Source of the DNA: Roseiarcus sp963741405
Lineage (GTDB): Bacteria > Pseudomonadota > Alphaproteobacteria > Rhizobiales > Beijerinckiaceae
Direction: 5' to 3'
DNA: 64,000 nucleotides
NCBI GenBank assembly: GCA_963741405.1
Contig: CAVUHX010000014.1
Location: 81,930-145,929 of the forward strand
The notes beneath the pieces are model-generated. The model was not told the DNA's origin. It was given only the letters and a program-made list of their open reading frames with translations, and ran no database searches. The position numbers were made by a program, and so were the translations under genes. Of the stretch, positions 38,194 through 47,840 are shown in pieces. Numbering within the stretch: position 1 is the first letter of the stretch; every line of letters starts with the position of its first letter.

Positions 38194-39048
38194 CTATTCG
38201 ATTTTTTGGGTTGTGAGGAGGTTGGGTGGGATTATGAAGGTGGCGAGGGCTTCGAGGAGATCGGACCAGGCGGGGAAGACCGCCAGGGTGGTCAGGGTTG
38301 CAAGATGAGCAAAGAAGCTCGTTCGCTTTTCCGCCGCCTCTCTCGCTTTTCGCCAGGGCGGTTCGAGAAGGTCGAGAACCGTATGCCAGGCGAAGGCGAG
38401 CAAGTTGAGCGCGGCGAGCGTCATGGCCAGATTGGTCTCGCCGTGCCCGAAATTGTGTTCAAGCTCGTAGCCGTTGTTTTTCAGGACGTTGAAACCTTCG
38501 TTCTCGATCTTCCACCTTGCGCGGCCGCAAGCGGCGATCTCGGCGACGTTGCTCTTGGCGACCGGCAGCGAGGTAACGAAGGCCATCTTGTATGTGACTG
38601 CGCCCTTGGCGTTGAGGCTGTCGAAGCCGATCCAGTTGACCAGCACGGCGTCCTTGCCGTCGCGCAGCGGAACCTTCTCGACGAACCGGTAGCGATGCGT
38701 CTGGCGCGTCTTGCCTTTGCGGACTTGGACCTCATGACGCGTGAGTTCGGCTCCATTGATGAAGTCGTAGAGCGCCTTGTGCGAGGTCTCCTTGCAGGTG
38801 AAGATGAAATCGTCGCCGTTGTCCGCAAGCCTCTCGACCACGCTCTGGCAGGCGAACAGATCGTCGCCCAGATACACCGGTCGCAGGGGCTTCAGGCGCG
38901 CGCCGTGCTGCATGAGCCAGCGTTTGACCGCGTTGCGCTCGCAGTCCTGCTTCTCGGCGCCGTCCTGTTTGACGATGAACTCCGGCGCGAGCGGGACCAC
39001 CTTGGAATGTCCCGGCGCGACAACCGTCGCGCACAGCATGGAATGATA
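38194..39048 (-). pseudogene. ISNCY-like transposase, C-terminal part
   Basis: Continues the transposase after the IS630 insertion: HSMLCATVVAPGHSKVVPLA, then YLGDDLFACQSVVERLADNG and the catalytic-type segment CGRARWKIENEGFNVLKNNG, with ...ELEHNFGHGE, ending FIIPPNLLTTQKIE. The N-terminal part is at 40193-40647; ...VESY joins HSML when the IS630 is removed. Confidence 0.85.
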
Positions 39049-40192
39049 TACTCCGCTCACGCCAAGATGCGAAAATTGGCGGGGCGGATTATGCGGAAAT
39101 TATCTGTGATCGAATCGGCGATTTCTCCCCATCGACTGGGGACTTCGGCGCGCAGGAAGTGGAGCATCGCGTCGGCGAATTCACGATATGTGGGATAGGT
39201 CCTGTTGTGGGTCAGAGACTTGTGCATCACGCCCCACAACCGCTCGATCGGGTTCAGATGCGGGCAGTAGGCGGGGATGAAATGCAGCTTGATGCGTCTG
39301 CCGGGCTGCGCCAGCCACTCTCGCACAAGAGCGGCATGATGATAGCGCGCATTGTCCAGAAACACGTGGATCAGCGCCAGCAGTGGATACATCGCCTCGA
39401 TCGCTTGCAGCAGCCGGATGGTTGAGGCGGCGTCGACGGTTTCGACGTCGATCATCGCCGTCTTGCCGGTTTCGAGATCGATGGCCCCGTGAATGTTCAG
39501 GCGCTGGCGTCCGCTGGTCTGCTCGATCGCCAGATGCTCCTTCGCCGGCGCCCAACAGCCGACGGGGCGCGCCGCATGGGTCGGATGCACGGCGTCCACG
39601 AACAGCACAGCCTCGTCCGGCCCCAGCGAATTCAGCACGTTCTCGTAGGTTTCGATGAACGCCTGCTGTTTTTCCGGGTCGAGCTTGCGTCCGATCGTCT
39701 CGGGCTTGTGGTATTCGAGCCCGAGCCGATGCAGCATCGCCACCAGCCCAGAACGGCTCTCATAAACGACGCCGAATTCCCTCTCGATATACGCGCCGAC
39801 GTCGCGTGTCGAACGCGGCAAGGTCGCAGCGATCCACGACTGCAACTTCGCTTCTTGATCTTCCGCCAGGCGCGGGCAGGAGCCGCCGCCGTCAAAGCGC
39901 GTCAATCCCTCGAGCCCGTCCTCCAGGAACAGCTGATGCCAGCGCCGGACGGTTTCGTCATCGACGAACAGCGCTGCGGCGACACGCTCACAGCTCCAGC
40001 CGTCGTCGAGAAGGACCAACGCGTTCGCCCGCCGCGCCAGACGATGCGCCGCCGAACCGTCTCGCGCCAACGCGATCAGATCGGCCCGGTCGTCAGCAGA
40101 AAGGTAACCCCCGCGAATCATCAACCAAACAAGAATCTGGATTTTGATCCACGGCAACCCCCCTTGCCCCGCTTTCTCAATGAGTCAGGGTA
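39049..40192 (-). mobile_element. IS630-family element, copy 2 (1,144 bp)
   Basis: Same termini as copy 1 (TACCCTGACTC / GAGCGGAGTA), flanked by TA at 39047-39048 and 40193-40194. Inverted relative to copy 1 at 30969-32112. Inserted inside the ISNCY-like transposase gene. Confidence 0.93.
39057..40121 (-). CDS. IS630-family transposase, copy 2
   Basis: A 354-aa protein identical to copy 1 except Asp for Asn in WGEIADSITDNF. All three DDE residues are present (FVDAVHPTH, FLDNARYHH, NPIERLWG). Start chosen at ATG 40121 as for copy 1. It appears intact; the near-identity suggests recent transposition or gene conversion. Confidence 0.92.
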   Translation of the reverse strand: MIRGGYLSADDRADLIALARDGSAAHRLARRANALVLLDDGWSCERVAAALFVDDETVRRWHQLFLEDGLEGLTRFDGGGSCPRLAEDQEAKLQSWIAATLPRSTRDVGAYIEREFGVVYESRSGLVAMLHRLGLEYHKPETIGRKLDPEKQQAFIETYENVLNSLGPDEAVLFVDAVHPTHAARPVGCWAPAKEHLAIEQTSGRQRLNIHGAIDLETGKTAMIDVETVDAASTIRLLQAIEAMYPLLALIHVFLDNARYHHAALVREWLAQPGRRIKLHFIPAYCPHLNPIERLWGVMHKSLTHNRTYPTYREFADAMLHFLRAEVPSRWGEIADSITDNFRIIRPANFRILA

Positions 40193-40647
40193 TAGCTTTC
40201 GACCTTGCCGTTGCTGCGCTTGCGCGTCTGGCAATGCGGGCAGGCGATCCTCTGGCTGCAAAAATACTCGGTCCCGTCGAGGGCCACGAGCGCTCGGCCG
40301 CCCAGCCGGCCGAAAGCCTCGCGCATCGCCGGTTCGAGCAGCAGACGCTCCGTGTCCTCGAAGCAGGGCGAAAGAAGAGCAGGATCCGCGCCGTCGAGCA
40401 TGTCCCTGATATAATTGTCGGAAGGGATCTTCTCGATGCCAAAAAGGGTTTGGCAGTTCGACCGTCCCCGACCTTTCTCCAGCCTACGCTGAAAGGACAG
40501 AAAAGACGCGCTCTGCATGAAAAACATCGCGAAGGCTGACAGACCGAAATCCGCCATCGCAATATTGCCGCTCCGCCCCTTGCGAGGGTCCGGAAACGCC
40601 TTGCAAACCGCCTTCAGGCCAGACAAAAGCGACGCCAAGATCTCCAT
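40193..40647 (-). pseudogene. ISNCY-like transposase, N-terminal part
   Basis: Starts MEILASLLSGLKAVCKAFPD and shows MADFGLSAFAMFFMQSASFL, then IPSDNYIRDMLDGADPALLS, a first catalytic Asp in LVALDGTEYFCSQ, and a zinc knuckle-like CPHCQTRKRSNGK. It is cut at VESY by the IS630 copy. With the C-terminal half it would make about 440 aa. Confidence 0.85.
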
Positions 40648-40726
40648 CCCCAGCGTGAATCATGTTTCCGCTGATTTGGGAATCCCCCAGCGAAAAAATC
40701 ATCCCGACCCTCTTTTAGAATTGCTG

Positions 40727-42225
40727 TCGGCTGGCGCACTTGGTTGACGCTCGCCGCGCGCACCGGGCGGTCGTTTTCGTGGAACTTGAGAACCGCCTCG
40801 TCCCACGGCAGCCCGAGGAAGTCGAGCATCCGCCGCGCCTCACGCTCGAGGTCGTCCACCACGGCCTCGTAGTCCACCTCGAGAAAATGCGAGGCCGGCA
40901 ATACCGAGCGCCAGTGCGCCATCAGCGCGTGATAGGCGCGATGGAAGCGGCCAAGTTCCATTTGATTGTAGGTGAAGGCCTGCTCGTCCGCGAAGAGTTT
41001 GGTGTAGCAGGAGAGGCACGTATCCACAGGATCGCGCCGGCAATGGATGATGCGCGCGTCTGGCAGGATGATCCTGATCATGGCGCAGAGCATGAAGTTC
41101 GACGGCATCTTGTCGACCACGCGCCGCGCGCGCGGCGCCAGCGGGGCGACGGCGGCGAGATACGCCTCGCCCAGCTCATTCAATTGGGCTCCGGTCAGGC
41201 CGGGAACGAAGGCGGGAAAGTCGCCGATCGCCTCAATGAGCGTGTGCAAGCGCTTGAGTTCACCCGCGCCGTGAACCATTCGGTGCGAGGCGAGGATCTG
41301 CTCGATCAGCGTCGTGCCCGAGCGCGGCATTCCGAGCACAAAGACCGGCAGGTCGGACCGGGCGCCGGTGTCCGCCTTCGTAGCCAGCATCGCCGGCGAG
41401 AACGCCTCGGCGATGCTCGCCATCCGCCGCTCGCTGGCCCCCGCATCGTAGGCCAATGTCGAGCGTTTGAGTTGGTTGGCTTCGTCATAGTGGCGAAAGG
41501 CTTCGGCCGAGTTGCCGATGTCGAGAAAACCTTGCCGAGCCCGAAGTGGAGCGTCGCCCGGTCGGCGAGCGAAATCCCCTCGCGGGCGAGCAGCGCTTGC
41601 ATCTGGCCGATCAGCGGATCGCATGGCTCGAAGCGGCCTGATGTCGGTTTGGCCGAACAGGATGCCCGGCGAATTGGGAAAGGCCTTCGCCGCCAGCTCG
41701 AGCGCCTTGATCGCCTCCTCCTTTCGGCCGAACTCCATGAACAGCGCGGCGCGGTTGGCGATCGCGTCCATTTGTGCAGGGCCGGTGAGTTCGACGGCTC
41801 TGTCGTAGGCGGCAAGCGCAGGCTCGAATCGCCCCATCCACTGAAGAACCTGGCCCATCGCATTGTGCGGCTCCGGGCTCTCGGGCGCCGCAAGCGCGGC
41901 GCGCTTCGCCGCTTCGAGCGCCTCGTCGAGCCGGTCGAGCTCCTTCAGCGTCAGCGCCCGCGCCGAGAGAGCGCGTGCGTGTGATGGCGCAAAAGCCAGC
42001 AGCGCGTCGAGGACATGCAGCGCGTCGGCGTAGCGGTGGCGCGCGGTCGCGACCGCGGCGAGATTGATGTAAGCGTCGGCGAGATCCGATTTGAGCTTGA
42101 TCGCGCGCCGCGCCATGGCCTCGGCGTGGTCGTATGCGCCCTGGTCGAGGAGCAGATTGGCAAGGTTGCTGTAGGCCTCGGCGTAGTCGGGCCTGAGCTC
42201 CAGTGCGTCGAATTCCGGCACGATC
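40727..42225 (-). pseudogene. TPR-sulfotransferase gene, 5'-truncated and 3'-disrupted body
   Basis: The N-terminal part holds tetratricopeptide repeats (LRPDYAEAYSNLANLLLDQG, LKSDLADAYINLAAVATARH, APESPEPHNAMGQVLQWMGR). The C-terminal part is a PAPS-dependent sulfotransferase with the 5'-PSB loop FVLGMPRSGTTLIEQIL and the 3'-PB region RIIHCRRDPVDTCLSCYTK. Two compensating frame changes lie near 41640 and 41525. The true start is missing; sequence before about 42225 belongs to other genes. Such proteins sulfate peptides or glycans, but this one is dead three ways: lost 5' end, internal indels, IS in the 3' end. Confidence 0.82.
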
Positions 42226-42242
42226 GGAGTGCTGACCAATAC

Positions 42243-42327
42243 TATGGCGGCGGCGGCGGGGCGGGCGTGGCGAACGCGGGCACGATCGCGACGCTCAGCA
42301 ACAGCGGCGTCATCAGCGGCCGCAGCC
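42243..42327 (+). pseudogene. Short piece of a Gly-rich autotransporter-like repeat gene
   Basis: The plus strand reads YYGGGGGAGVANAGTIATLS followed by NSGVISG, the repeat pattern of large surface/autotransporter passenger domains. Both edges pass directly into unrelated antisense genes. Confidence 0.45.
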
Positions 42328-42389
42328 CTAGACATCGCGTGCATGCGGCGAGCAGGTGGCGCCGTCCAGCGACAGGCTGTCGGGAAGAC

Positions 42390-42881
42390 GATTGGACCGT
42401 AGACATCCTGATGCAGGCAATTGTAGTCGCCCGGGCCGTAGCGAAGAAGGAGCGGCGTCGGCCGCGTCTGGCCGGCCCCCCGGCAGCGGGCGCGGAACGC
42501 GTCGTGCTCGGGAGGATAATGCGCATCGAGGCCCATCGCCGCGCTCCACCTTTCGGCGACCGGCGCGAGCTTCCGGTAAAGACCGCGGCGAAGGGCGCCC
42601 ACGAGTTCGGGCAGCGGATCGGCAAAATATTTGTATTCGCCCCGGCCGAAGCCGTGCCGCGCCATGATGATCGTCGAGCGGAAGCGCTCGCCGTCTCCAT
42701 ACATCGCTGCGACGCGCCGGCAGGAGCTTTGGCGCAACGGCTGAGCCGAAAGCGCCGAGGTTGAGTTCGAGCGCCGGCCAGTCGAGTTGATCGATCGCGG
42801 CCTCGACAGCCAAGCCCTCACCCGGCCGGCTGTCGCCGGCCCCACCCGCGAGCGACTGAGGGCCGGCTCAGGCGCCGCCAT
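42390..42881 (-). pseudogene. 2OG-Fe(II) oxygenase of an ada operon, 3'-truncated and frameshifted
   Basis: An ATG at 42879-42881 overlaps the ada stop (TGATG). Parts read in different frames: AIDQLDWPALELNLGAFGSA, then MYGDGERFRSTIIMARHGFG and RGEYKYFADPLPELVGALRR, then QTRPTPLLLRYGPGDYNCLH with the metal-binding His-x-Asp (LHQD). The protein ends at YGPIVFP, losing the second metal His and the 2OG-binding Arg. The family (about 215 aa) often follows ada and is thought to belong to alkylation-damage repair. Confidence 0.75.
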
Positions 42882-43951
42882 CAAGCGACCTCGCGGTCGA
42901 GCAGCTTGCGCTTGCGCTCGACGCCCCAGCGATAGCCCGACAGGCCGCCGTCCTTGTGCACGACCCGATGGCAGGGAATCGCGACCGCCAGCGGATTGGC
43001 GGCGCAGGCCTGGGCCACCGCGCGCACCGCCTTCGGCAGGCCGACCGCGCGCGCGATCTCCGCGTAGCTCGCCGTCTCGCCCGGCGGGATGGCGCGTAGC
43101 GCCTGCCAAACCTTTTGCTGGAAGGCGGTGCCGCGGATGTCGAGCGGCAGATCGAGGTTCTGGCCGGGCCCCTCGATGAGGCCGACGACAGCCGCGACGG
43201 TGCGCTCGAAATCGGCGTCGCCGCCGATGAGTTCCGCCCGCGGGAAGCGGTCCTGCAGATCGCTTGCGAGAGCGTCCGGATCGTCGCCCATCATGATGGC
43301 GCAGACGCCTTTGTCGGTCGTGGCGACGAGCACGTTGCCGAGCGAGGCCTCGCCGACCGCGAAGCGGATGACGAGGCCTTCGCCGCCGCGGCGGATGGCG
43401 CTAGGGGTCATGCCGAGCCGCGCGGTCGAATGCGCGTAGAAGCGGCTCGAGGAATTGTAGCCTGCGTCGTAGATCGCCTCGGTGACGGTCCTGGCGGTCT
43501 TGAGCCCTTCGACCGCGCGCCGCGCCCGCATCTCGGCCCCATAGGCCTTTGGCGTCACGCCGGTGACCTTCTTGAAGACGCGATGGAAGTGGAACGGGCT
43601 GAAGGACGCTTCTCTCGCGAGGTCGTCCAGCGACGGCGGCGCCTCGGCCGACGCGATGCGTTCGCAGGCGCGCCTGACCGTCTCGACCTGCGGGTCGGGC
43701 TGGCCGAAAAGGTCGGGCCGGCACCGCTTGCAGGCGCGGTATCCCGCCCGCAAAGCTTCGGCGGGGCTCGCAAAGAAGGAGACGTTCTCCCGCTTCGCCG
43801 GACGCGACCTGCAGCTTGGCCGGCAATAGACGCCGGTCGTCCTGACCGCGACGAAAAACGCGCCGTCATAGGCCGGATCGCGGCGGCGCACGGCTTCCCA
43901 CATGTCCTCGGGAGCAAGGGAACGGCTGGCTTCGGGCATGGCGGTGAACAT
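42881..43951 (-). CDS. ada: Bifunctional Ada: alkylation-response activator and O6-methylguanine-DNA methyltransferase
   Basis: A 356-aa three-part protein. The N-terminal Ada zinc domain has CRPSC near residue 43 and CKRC near 75, where the first Cys accepts a methyl group from phosphotriesters. The AraC-type HTH follows at about 95-185 (LAREASFSPFHFHRVFKKVT). The C-terminal methyltransferase has the acceptor Cys in AIPCHRVVHKDGG near residue 324. On methylation it should activate its own operon. The next gene, a 2OG oxygenase, overlaps its stop but is broken, so the repair operon is reduced to ada. Confidence 0.94.
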   Translation of the reverse strand: MFTAMPEASRSLAPEDMWEAVRRRDPAYDGAFFVAVRTTGVYCRPSCRSRPAKRENVSFFASPAEALRAGYRACKRCRPDLFGQPDPQVETVRRACERIASAEAPPSLDDLAREASFSPFHFHRVFKKVTGVTPKAYGAEMRARRAVEGLKTARTVTEAIYDAGYNSSSRFYAHSTARLGMTPSAIRRGGEGLVIRFAVGEASLGNVLVATTDKGVCAIMMGDDPDALASDLQDRFPRAELIGGDADFERTVAAVVGLIEGPGQNLDLPLDIRGTAFQQKVWQALRAIPPGETASYAEIARAVGLPKAVRAVAQACAANPLAVAIPCHRVVHKDGGLSGYRWGVERKRKLLDREVA

Positions 43952-44437
43952 AGGGGCTGCTCCGGAAATTTGCTTGTGGTTCCTTTCTATCGCGGCCGCC
44001 TCGCCGCCGAACTCCGGTCCTTGCGGTGCAATTCGAGAGGCGGCCTTCCCCTGTCTCTGTTGACGGGGAGAAGGTGGAGGCGAAGCCGGCCTGATGAGGC
44101 GCGGCGCGAAGCGTCAAACGTTTGGCCCTGCCCCTTACCCTGACTTGTTTCTACTGGTAACAGGGAGAAACAAGTTAGAGCCGTGTGCTCTTCGACCAGG
44201 TCCAGCGAGGAAAAGATCTGCTTTCCTAAAAGTTTGGAGCAAACTAATGAACCTATTAACCATCGCCTCTACGTATAAATAACAGGGAGAGTTCCTTCCT
44301 GTTTTCAGACCGGAACGGGGCGCGCCCGGCCGGCCGGAGAGGTTGCCGGTACGCTCGGATCCATAGCGGTTACGGGCGTCTGTTGACAAACAGGATGAAG
44401 GGCGGCGACCGGAAGCGGGACGAGGGGACAGCGCCCC
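43952..44437. other. Intergenic region, no gene recognised
   Basis: About 490 bp upstream of ada and downstream of the LysE-type gene. It is AT-richer around 44190-44290 and has short repeats of CAGGGAGA, but no coding frame or RNA that I can support. Confidence 0.35.
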
Positions 44438-45076
44438 TCACGCCGTCTTCCGCATCGCCCCGCCCGCCGCGTCGGCGATCGAACGGGCGCCGAACAGGAT
44501 GAAGATCACGCCGACCGCCCTTGTCACTGCAACCCCATGGGTGAGGAAGAACTTCCTGACCGCCGGCAGGCCGGCGGCGAAGATCAGGGTCGCGTCGGCG
44601 AGCAGGAAGCCCAGGAAAGCGGCGGCGAACATCTGCGGCGCGTCGGCCATTTTCAGCGCCCCGATATAGGGCGCGACGATCGCCGAGAACATGGCGAGCG
44701 CCACGGGATAGGACTTCGGATTGGTGAGGCCGAAGGCCATTCCGGTCGCGAGCGGCCGGCTCCCGCCGATCGTCCGAGGCGGAGCGTCCCTGCGCGTCGT
44801 CACCGCACGCCATCCGAGATAGATCAGATAGAGTCCACAGACGAAGCCGAGCAGCTCGAACAGGGTCGGTCCGATCTGGTTGGCGCCGATGATCGCCGCC
44901 ACCGCCAGAGCGCCCCAGGTCACGTCGCCGACGAGATGGCCGGTGATGAACCAGGCCCCGGAGACCCGCCCGCGCGACGCGGCGAGCGTGAACAGCGCGA
45001 GGAACGCCGGACCGGGCGTGACGACATAGAGATAGGCGGCGATGAGGGTCGCGACGAGGACTTGCGGATCGGTCAT
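44438..45076 (-). CDS. LysE/RhtB-family amino-acid exporter
   Basis: A 212-aa inner-membrane protein with six hydrophobic segments. The N-terminal motif YVVTPGPAFLALFTLAASRG is the family signature (TPGP), and GLTNPKSYPVALAMFSAIVA is the conserved mid-protein NPK motif. It is likely to export an amino acid or a similar small metabolite; the substrate is unknown. Its ATG overlaps the mutS stop (ATGA), so it is translated with mutS. Confidence 0.88.
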   Translation of the reverse strand: MTDPQVLVATLIAAYLYVVTPGPAFLALFTLAASRGRVSGAWFITGHLVGDVTWGALAVAAIIGANQIGPTLFELLGFVCGLYLIYLGWRAVTTRRDAPPRTIGGSRPLATGMAFGLTNPKSYPVALAMFSAIVAPYIGALKMADAPQMFAAAFLGFLLADATLIFAAGLPAVRKFFLTHGVAVTRAVGVIFILFGARSIADAAGGAMRKTA

Positions 45077-47763
45077 GCCTTGTCCTCAATGAGCCGCTTC
45101 AACGCATAAAGCGCCGTGTGGGCCTCGCGCGGACTCATCGCGTCGGGGTCGAGCCCGGCGAGCGCCTCGCGCAATGCATCGTGCGAAGGCGGCGGCGGCT
45201 CGTGCGGCTCGTAGGAGAAGAGCGGCAGCGAATCGAGCGCGCCGCTCGGGCGCGAGGCCTCGAGGTCGGCGAGCACCTTTCGCGCCCGCTTGACCACGGA
45301 GGCGGGCAGACCCGCGAGCTTGGCGACCTGGATGCCGTAGGAGCGGTCGGCCGCGCCGCGCGCGACCTCGTGCAGGAAGACGAGGCTCCCCTTGAACTCG
45401 CTCACCCGCATGGTGAGGTTCGTGAGCCGGGGAAGAATCTCGGAGAGCTGGGTCAGCTCGTGGAAATGGGTGGCGAACAGGGCGCGCGAGCGGTTTGTCG
45501 CATTCAAGTGCTCGACGCAGGCGTAGGCGATGCTGAGGCCGTCGAAGGTCGCCGTGCCGCGCCCGATCTCGTCGAGGATGACGAGCGAGCGGGCGGTCGC
45601 CTGGTTGAGGATCGCCGCAGTCTCGACCATCTCGACCATGAAAGTGGAGCGCCCTCGCGCGAGGTCGTCCGCCGCGCCGACGCGCGAGAACAGGCGGTCG
45701 ACGACGCCGAGGTGGGCGCGCGCCGCCGGCACGTAGGAGCCCATCTGGGCGATGAGCGCGACCAGCGCGTTCTGGCGCAGATAGGTCGACTTTCCCGCCA
45801 TGTTCGGGCCGGTGACGACCGCGATGCGCCCGCCATCGGCGACGTCGCCGGAAAGATCGCAGTCGTTGGCGACGAAGGGCTCGCCGGCGCCCTTGAGCGC
45901 CGCCTCGACCACCGGATGGCGCCCGCGCTCGATCCGAAAGGCGAGCGAAGCGTCGACGAGCGGCCGCGTCCAGTCGCGCTTCACCGCGAGTTCGGCGAGA
46001 GACGCTGCGGCGTCGATCTCGGCGAGCGCCGCGCCGAAGCCGCGCAGGGCATCGCTTTCGGCAAGGCAGGCCTGACGCAGGCGCTCGAAGGCGTCGAGTT
46101 CGAGCGCGAGCGCCCCGTCCGCGGCGGAGGCGATCTTCGCCTCGAGATCGACGAGCGCGTTGGTGGTGAAGCGGAGCGCGCCGGCCATCGTCTGGCGATG
46201 GATGAAGCGCGCGTTGAGCGGCGGCTTCAGCAGAGCCTCGCCCTGCGCCTGCGGCGTCTCGATATAATAGCCGAGGAAGTTGTTGTGCTTGATCCTGAGC
46301 AGCTTGACTCCCGTCTCCTCGGCGTAAGCCGCCTGCATGTCGGCGATCACGCGGCGGCTTTCGTCGCGCAGGCTCCGGGCTTCGTCGAGGGAGGTGAGCG
46401 CGCCCGCGCGCACAAAGCCGCCGTCGCGCTTGACCAGCGGCAGATCGTCGGCCAGCGTCGAGGAAAGGCCGCGCTCGAGCGCGGCGCAATCGAGGCTCAG
46501 GGCCGCGAAGTTGCGCTCGAGTTCCGCGGGCAGGCCGTCGGCCTCGCCGAGCAGGCGCGCGACTGCCGCCGTCGCGGCGAGACCGTCGCGAACGGAAGCG
46601 AGATCGCGCGGCCCGCCGCGATCGAGGCTGAGCCGCGACAACGAGCGCAGGAAGTCCGGCGCGCTCGCCAGCGCCCGGCGCAGCGCGTCGCGCAGCGCGT
46701 GGGCCTCGACGAGGAAGTCGAGGCAATCGAGGCGACCGTTGATCGCGTGGGGATCGGTGAGCGGACTCGCAAGCCGCTCGGCGAGGAGCCGCGCCCCGGC
46801 CGGGGTCACCGTGAGGTCAATCGTCGCGAGCAGAGAGCCGTCGCGGCTGCCGGCCAGCGTCCGGGTCAGCTCGAGATTGGCGCGCGTCGCGGGATCGATC
46901 TCAAGGGCCGCGCCGCGGGCGCGACGCGCCGGTGGAGAGAGCGCCGGGCGCGCATCGAGCTGGGTGCGCCTGACATAGGCGAGCGCGAGCGCCGCCGCGG
47001 CGATCTCGGCGCGCGTGAAGGCGCCGAAGCCGTCGAGCGTCTCGACGCCATAGAATTCGCAGACCCTGCGCTCGGCAGCCGATCCGTCGCCGGCCTCCCG
47101 CGCAAGCGGGGTTACCGGAACCCGCATGTCGGAGACAATGCGGCGGAAGGCGGGCTCGTCCGAAACCGTCTGGGCGGCGACGATCTCGCTGGGCTCCAGC
47201 CGCGCGATCTCGGCGGCGAGGCCGGTCTCGTCGGCTTCGCTGAGCGAAAACGCGCCGGTCGAAAGATCGAGCGCCGCCAAACCATAGGCCGCGCGCGTTT
47301 CACTTGCGCGGAGGCGCTGGACCGCAACAAGGAGCCGCACGCGCCCAGGCTCGAGGAGCCGCTCCTCGGTGATTGTGCCGGGCGTCACCAGCCGCACGAC
47401 CCCGCGGCTCACGACCGACTTCGCGCCCCGCTTCTTGGCTTCCGCCGGATCTTCGAGCTGCTCGCACACCGCGACGCGATGGCCGAGGGCGATCAGGCGG
47501 TTGAGATAGTCGTCGGCGCGCTCGATCGGCACGCCGCACATGCGGATGTCCTGGCCCTCGTGCTTGCCGCGCTTGGTCAGCACGATGCCGAGCGCGCGAC
47601 TCGCCACCTCCGCGTCATCGAAGAAGAGCTCATAGAAGTCGCCCATCCGATAGAACAGCAGGCAGTCCGGATTGGCCGCCTTGATCTCGAGATACTGGGC
47701 CATCATCGGCGTGAGGCGGGCGGCGACGGTTTCTGGCCCTGGATTGGCGCTCGAGGCTTCCAT
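45073..47763 (-). CDS. mutS: DNA mismatch repair protein MutS
   Basis: An 896-aa protein from ATG 47763 (MEASSANPGPETVAARLTPM). The mismatch-binding domain has FYRMGDFYELFFDDAEVA near residue 35, with the Phe-x-Glu that stacks on the mispair. The ATPase has Walker A TGPNMAGKSTYLRQ near 655 and the EIGRGTATFDGLSIAYA signature. The C-terminal HTH completes the family plan. It finds base mismatches after replication and recruits MutL. It overlaps the exporter gene downstream and lies 77 bp after a DUF3095 gene. Confidence 0.96.
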   Translation of the reverse strand: MEASSANPGPETVAARLTPMMAQYLEIKAANPDCLLFYRMGDFYELFFDDAEVASRALGIVLTKRGKHEGQDIRMCGVPIERADDYLNRLIALGHRVAVCEQLEDPAEAKKRGAKSVVSRGVVRLVTPGTITEERLLEPGRVRLLVAVQRLRASETRAAYGLAALDLSTGAFSLSEADETGLAAEIARLEPSEIVAAQTVSDEPAFRRIVSDMRVPVTPLAREAGDGSAAERRVCEFYGVETLDGFGAFTRAEIAAAALALAYVRRTQLDARPALSPPARRARGAALEIDPATRANLELTRTLAGSRDGSLLATIDLTVTPAGARLLAERLASPLTDPHAINGRLDCLDFLVEAHALRDALRRALASAPDFLRSLSRLSLDRGGPRDLASVRDGLAATAAVARLLGEADGLPAELERNFAALSLDCAALERGLSSTLADDLPLVKRDGGFVRAGALTSLDEARSLRDESRRVIADMQAAYAEETGVKLLRIKHNNFLGYYIETPQAQGEALLKPPLNARFIHRQTMAGALRFTTNALVDLEAKIASAADGALALELDAFERLRQACLAESDALRGFGAALAEIDAAASLAELAVKRDWTRPLVDASLAFRIERGRHPVVEAALKGAGEPFVANDCDLSGDVADGGRIAVVTGPNMAGKSTYLRQNALVALIAQMGSYVPAARAHLGVVDRLFSRVGAADDLARGRSTFMVEMVETAAILNQATARSLVILDEIGRGTATFDGLSIAYACVEHLNATNRSRALFATHFHELTQLSEILPRLTNLTMRVSEFKGSLVFLHEVARGAADRSYGIQVAKLAGLPASVVKRARKVLADLEASRPSGALDSLPLFSYEPHEPPPPSHDALREALAGLDPDAMSPREAHTALYALKRLIEDKA

Positions 47764-47840
47764 GGCGGGCACGGTAGCAAATCGCGCCCTTGCGCGCAGG
47801 GGCGCGCGGGGGGATATCCACGCCGGGATGCGCCCCGACT

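Larger units (their letters stand above)
38161..40726 (-). mobile_element. IS element (about 1.42 kb) with an IS630 inserted in it
   Basis: Ends are CAGCAATTCTAAAA at 38161-38174 and its complement at 40713-40726. The 9-bp target repeat TCGGCTGGC flanks it at 38152-38160 and 40727-40735. Subtracting the IS630 copy and its TA leaves 1,420 bp. A truncated relative with the same right end is at 54731-55966. The family is tentatively ISNCY-like. Confidence 0.9.

Noticed and set aside
40614..43109. A single 831-codon protein joining oxygenase and sulfotransferase
   Set aside because: It is a chance open frame through two truncated genes, an antisense repeat fragment and IS DNA; the domains do not belong together.
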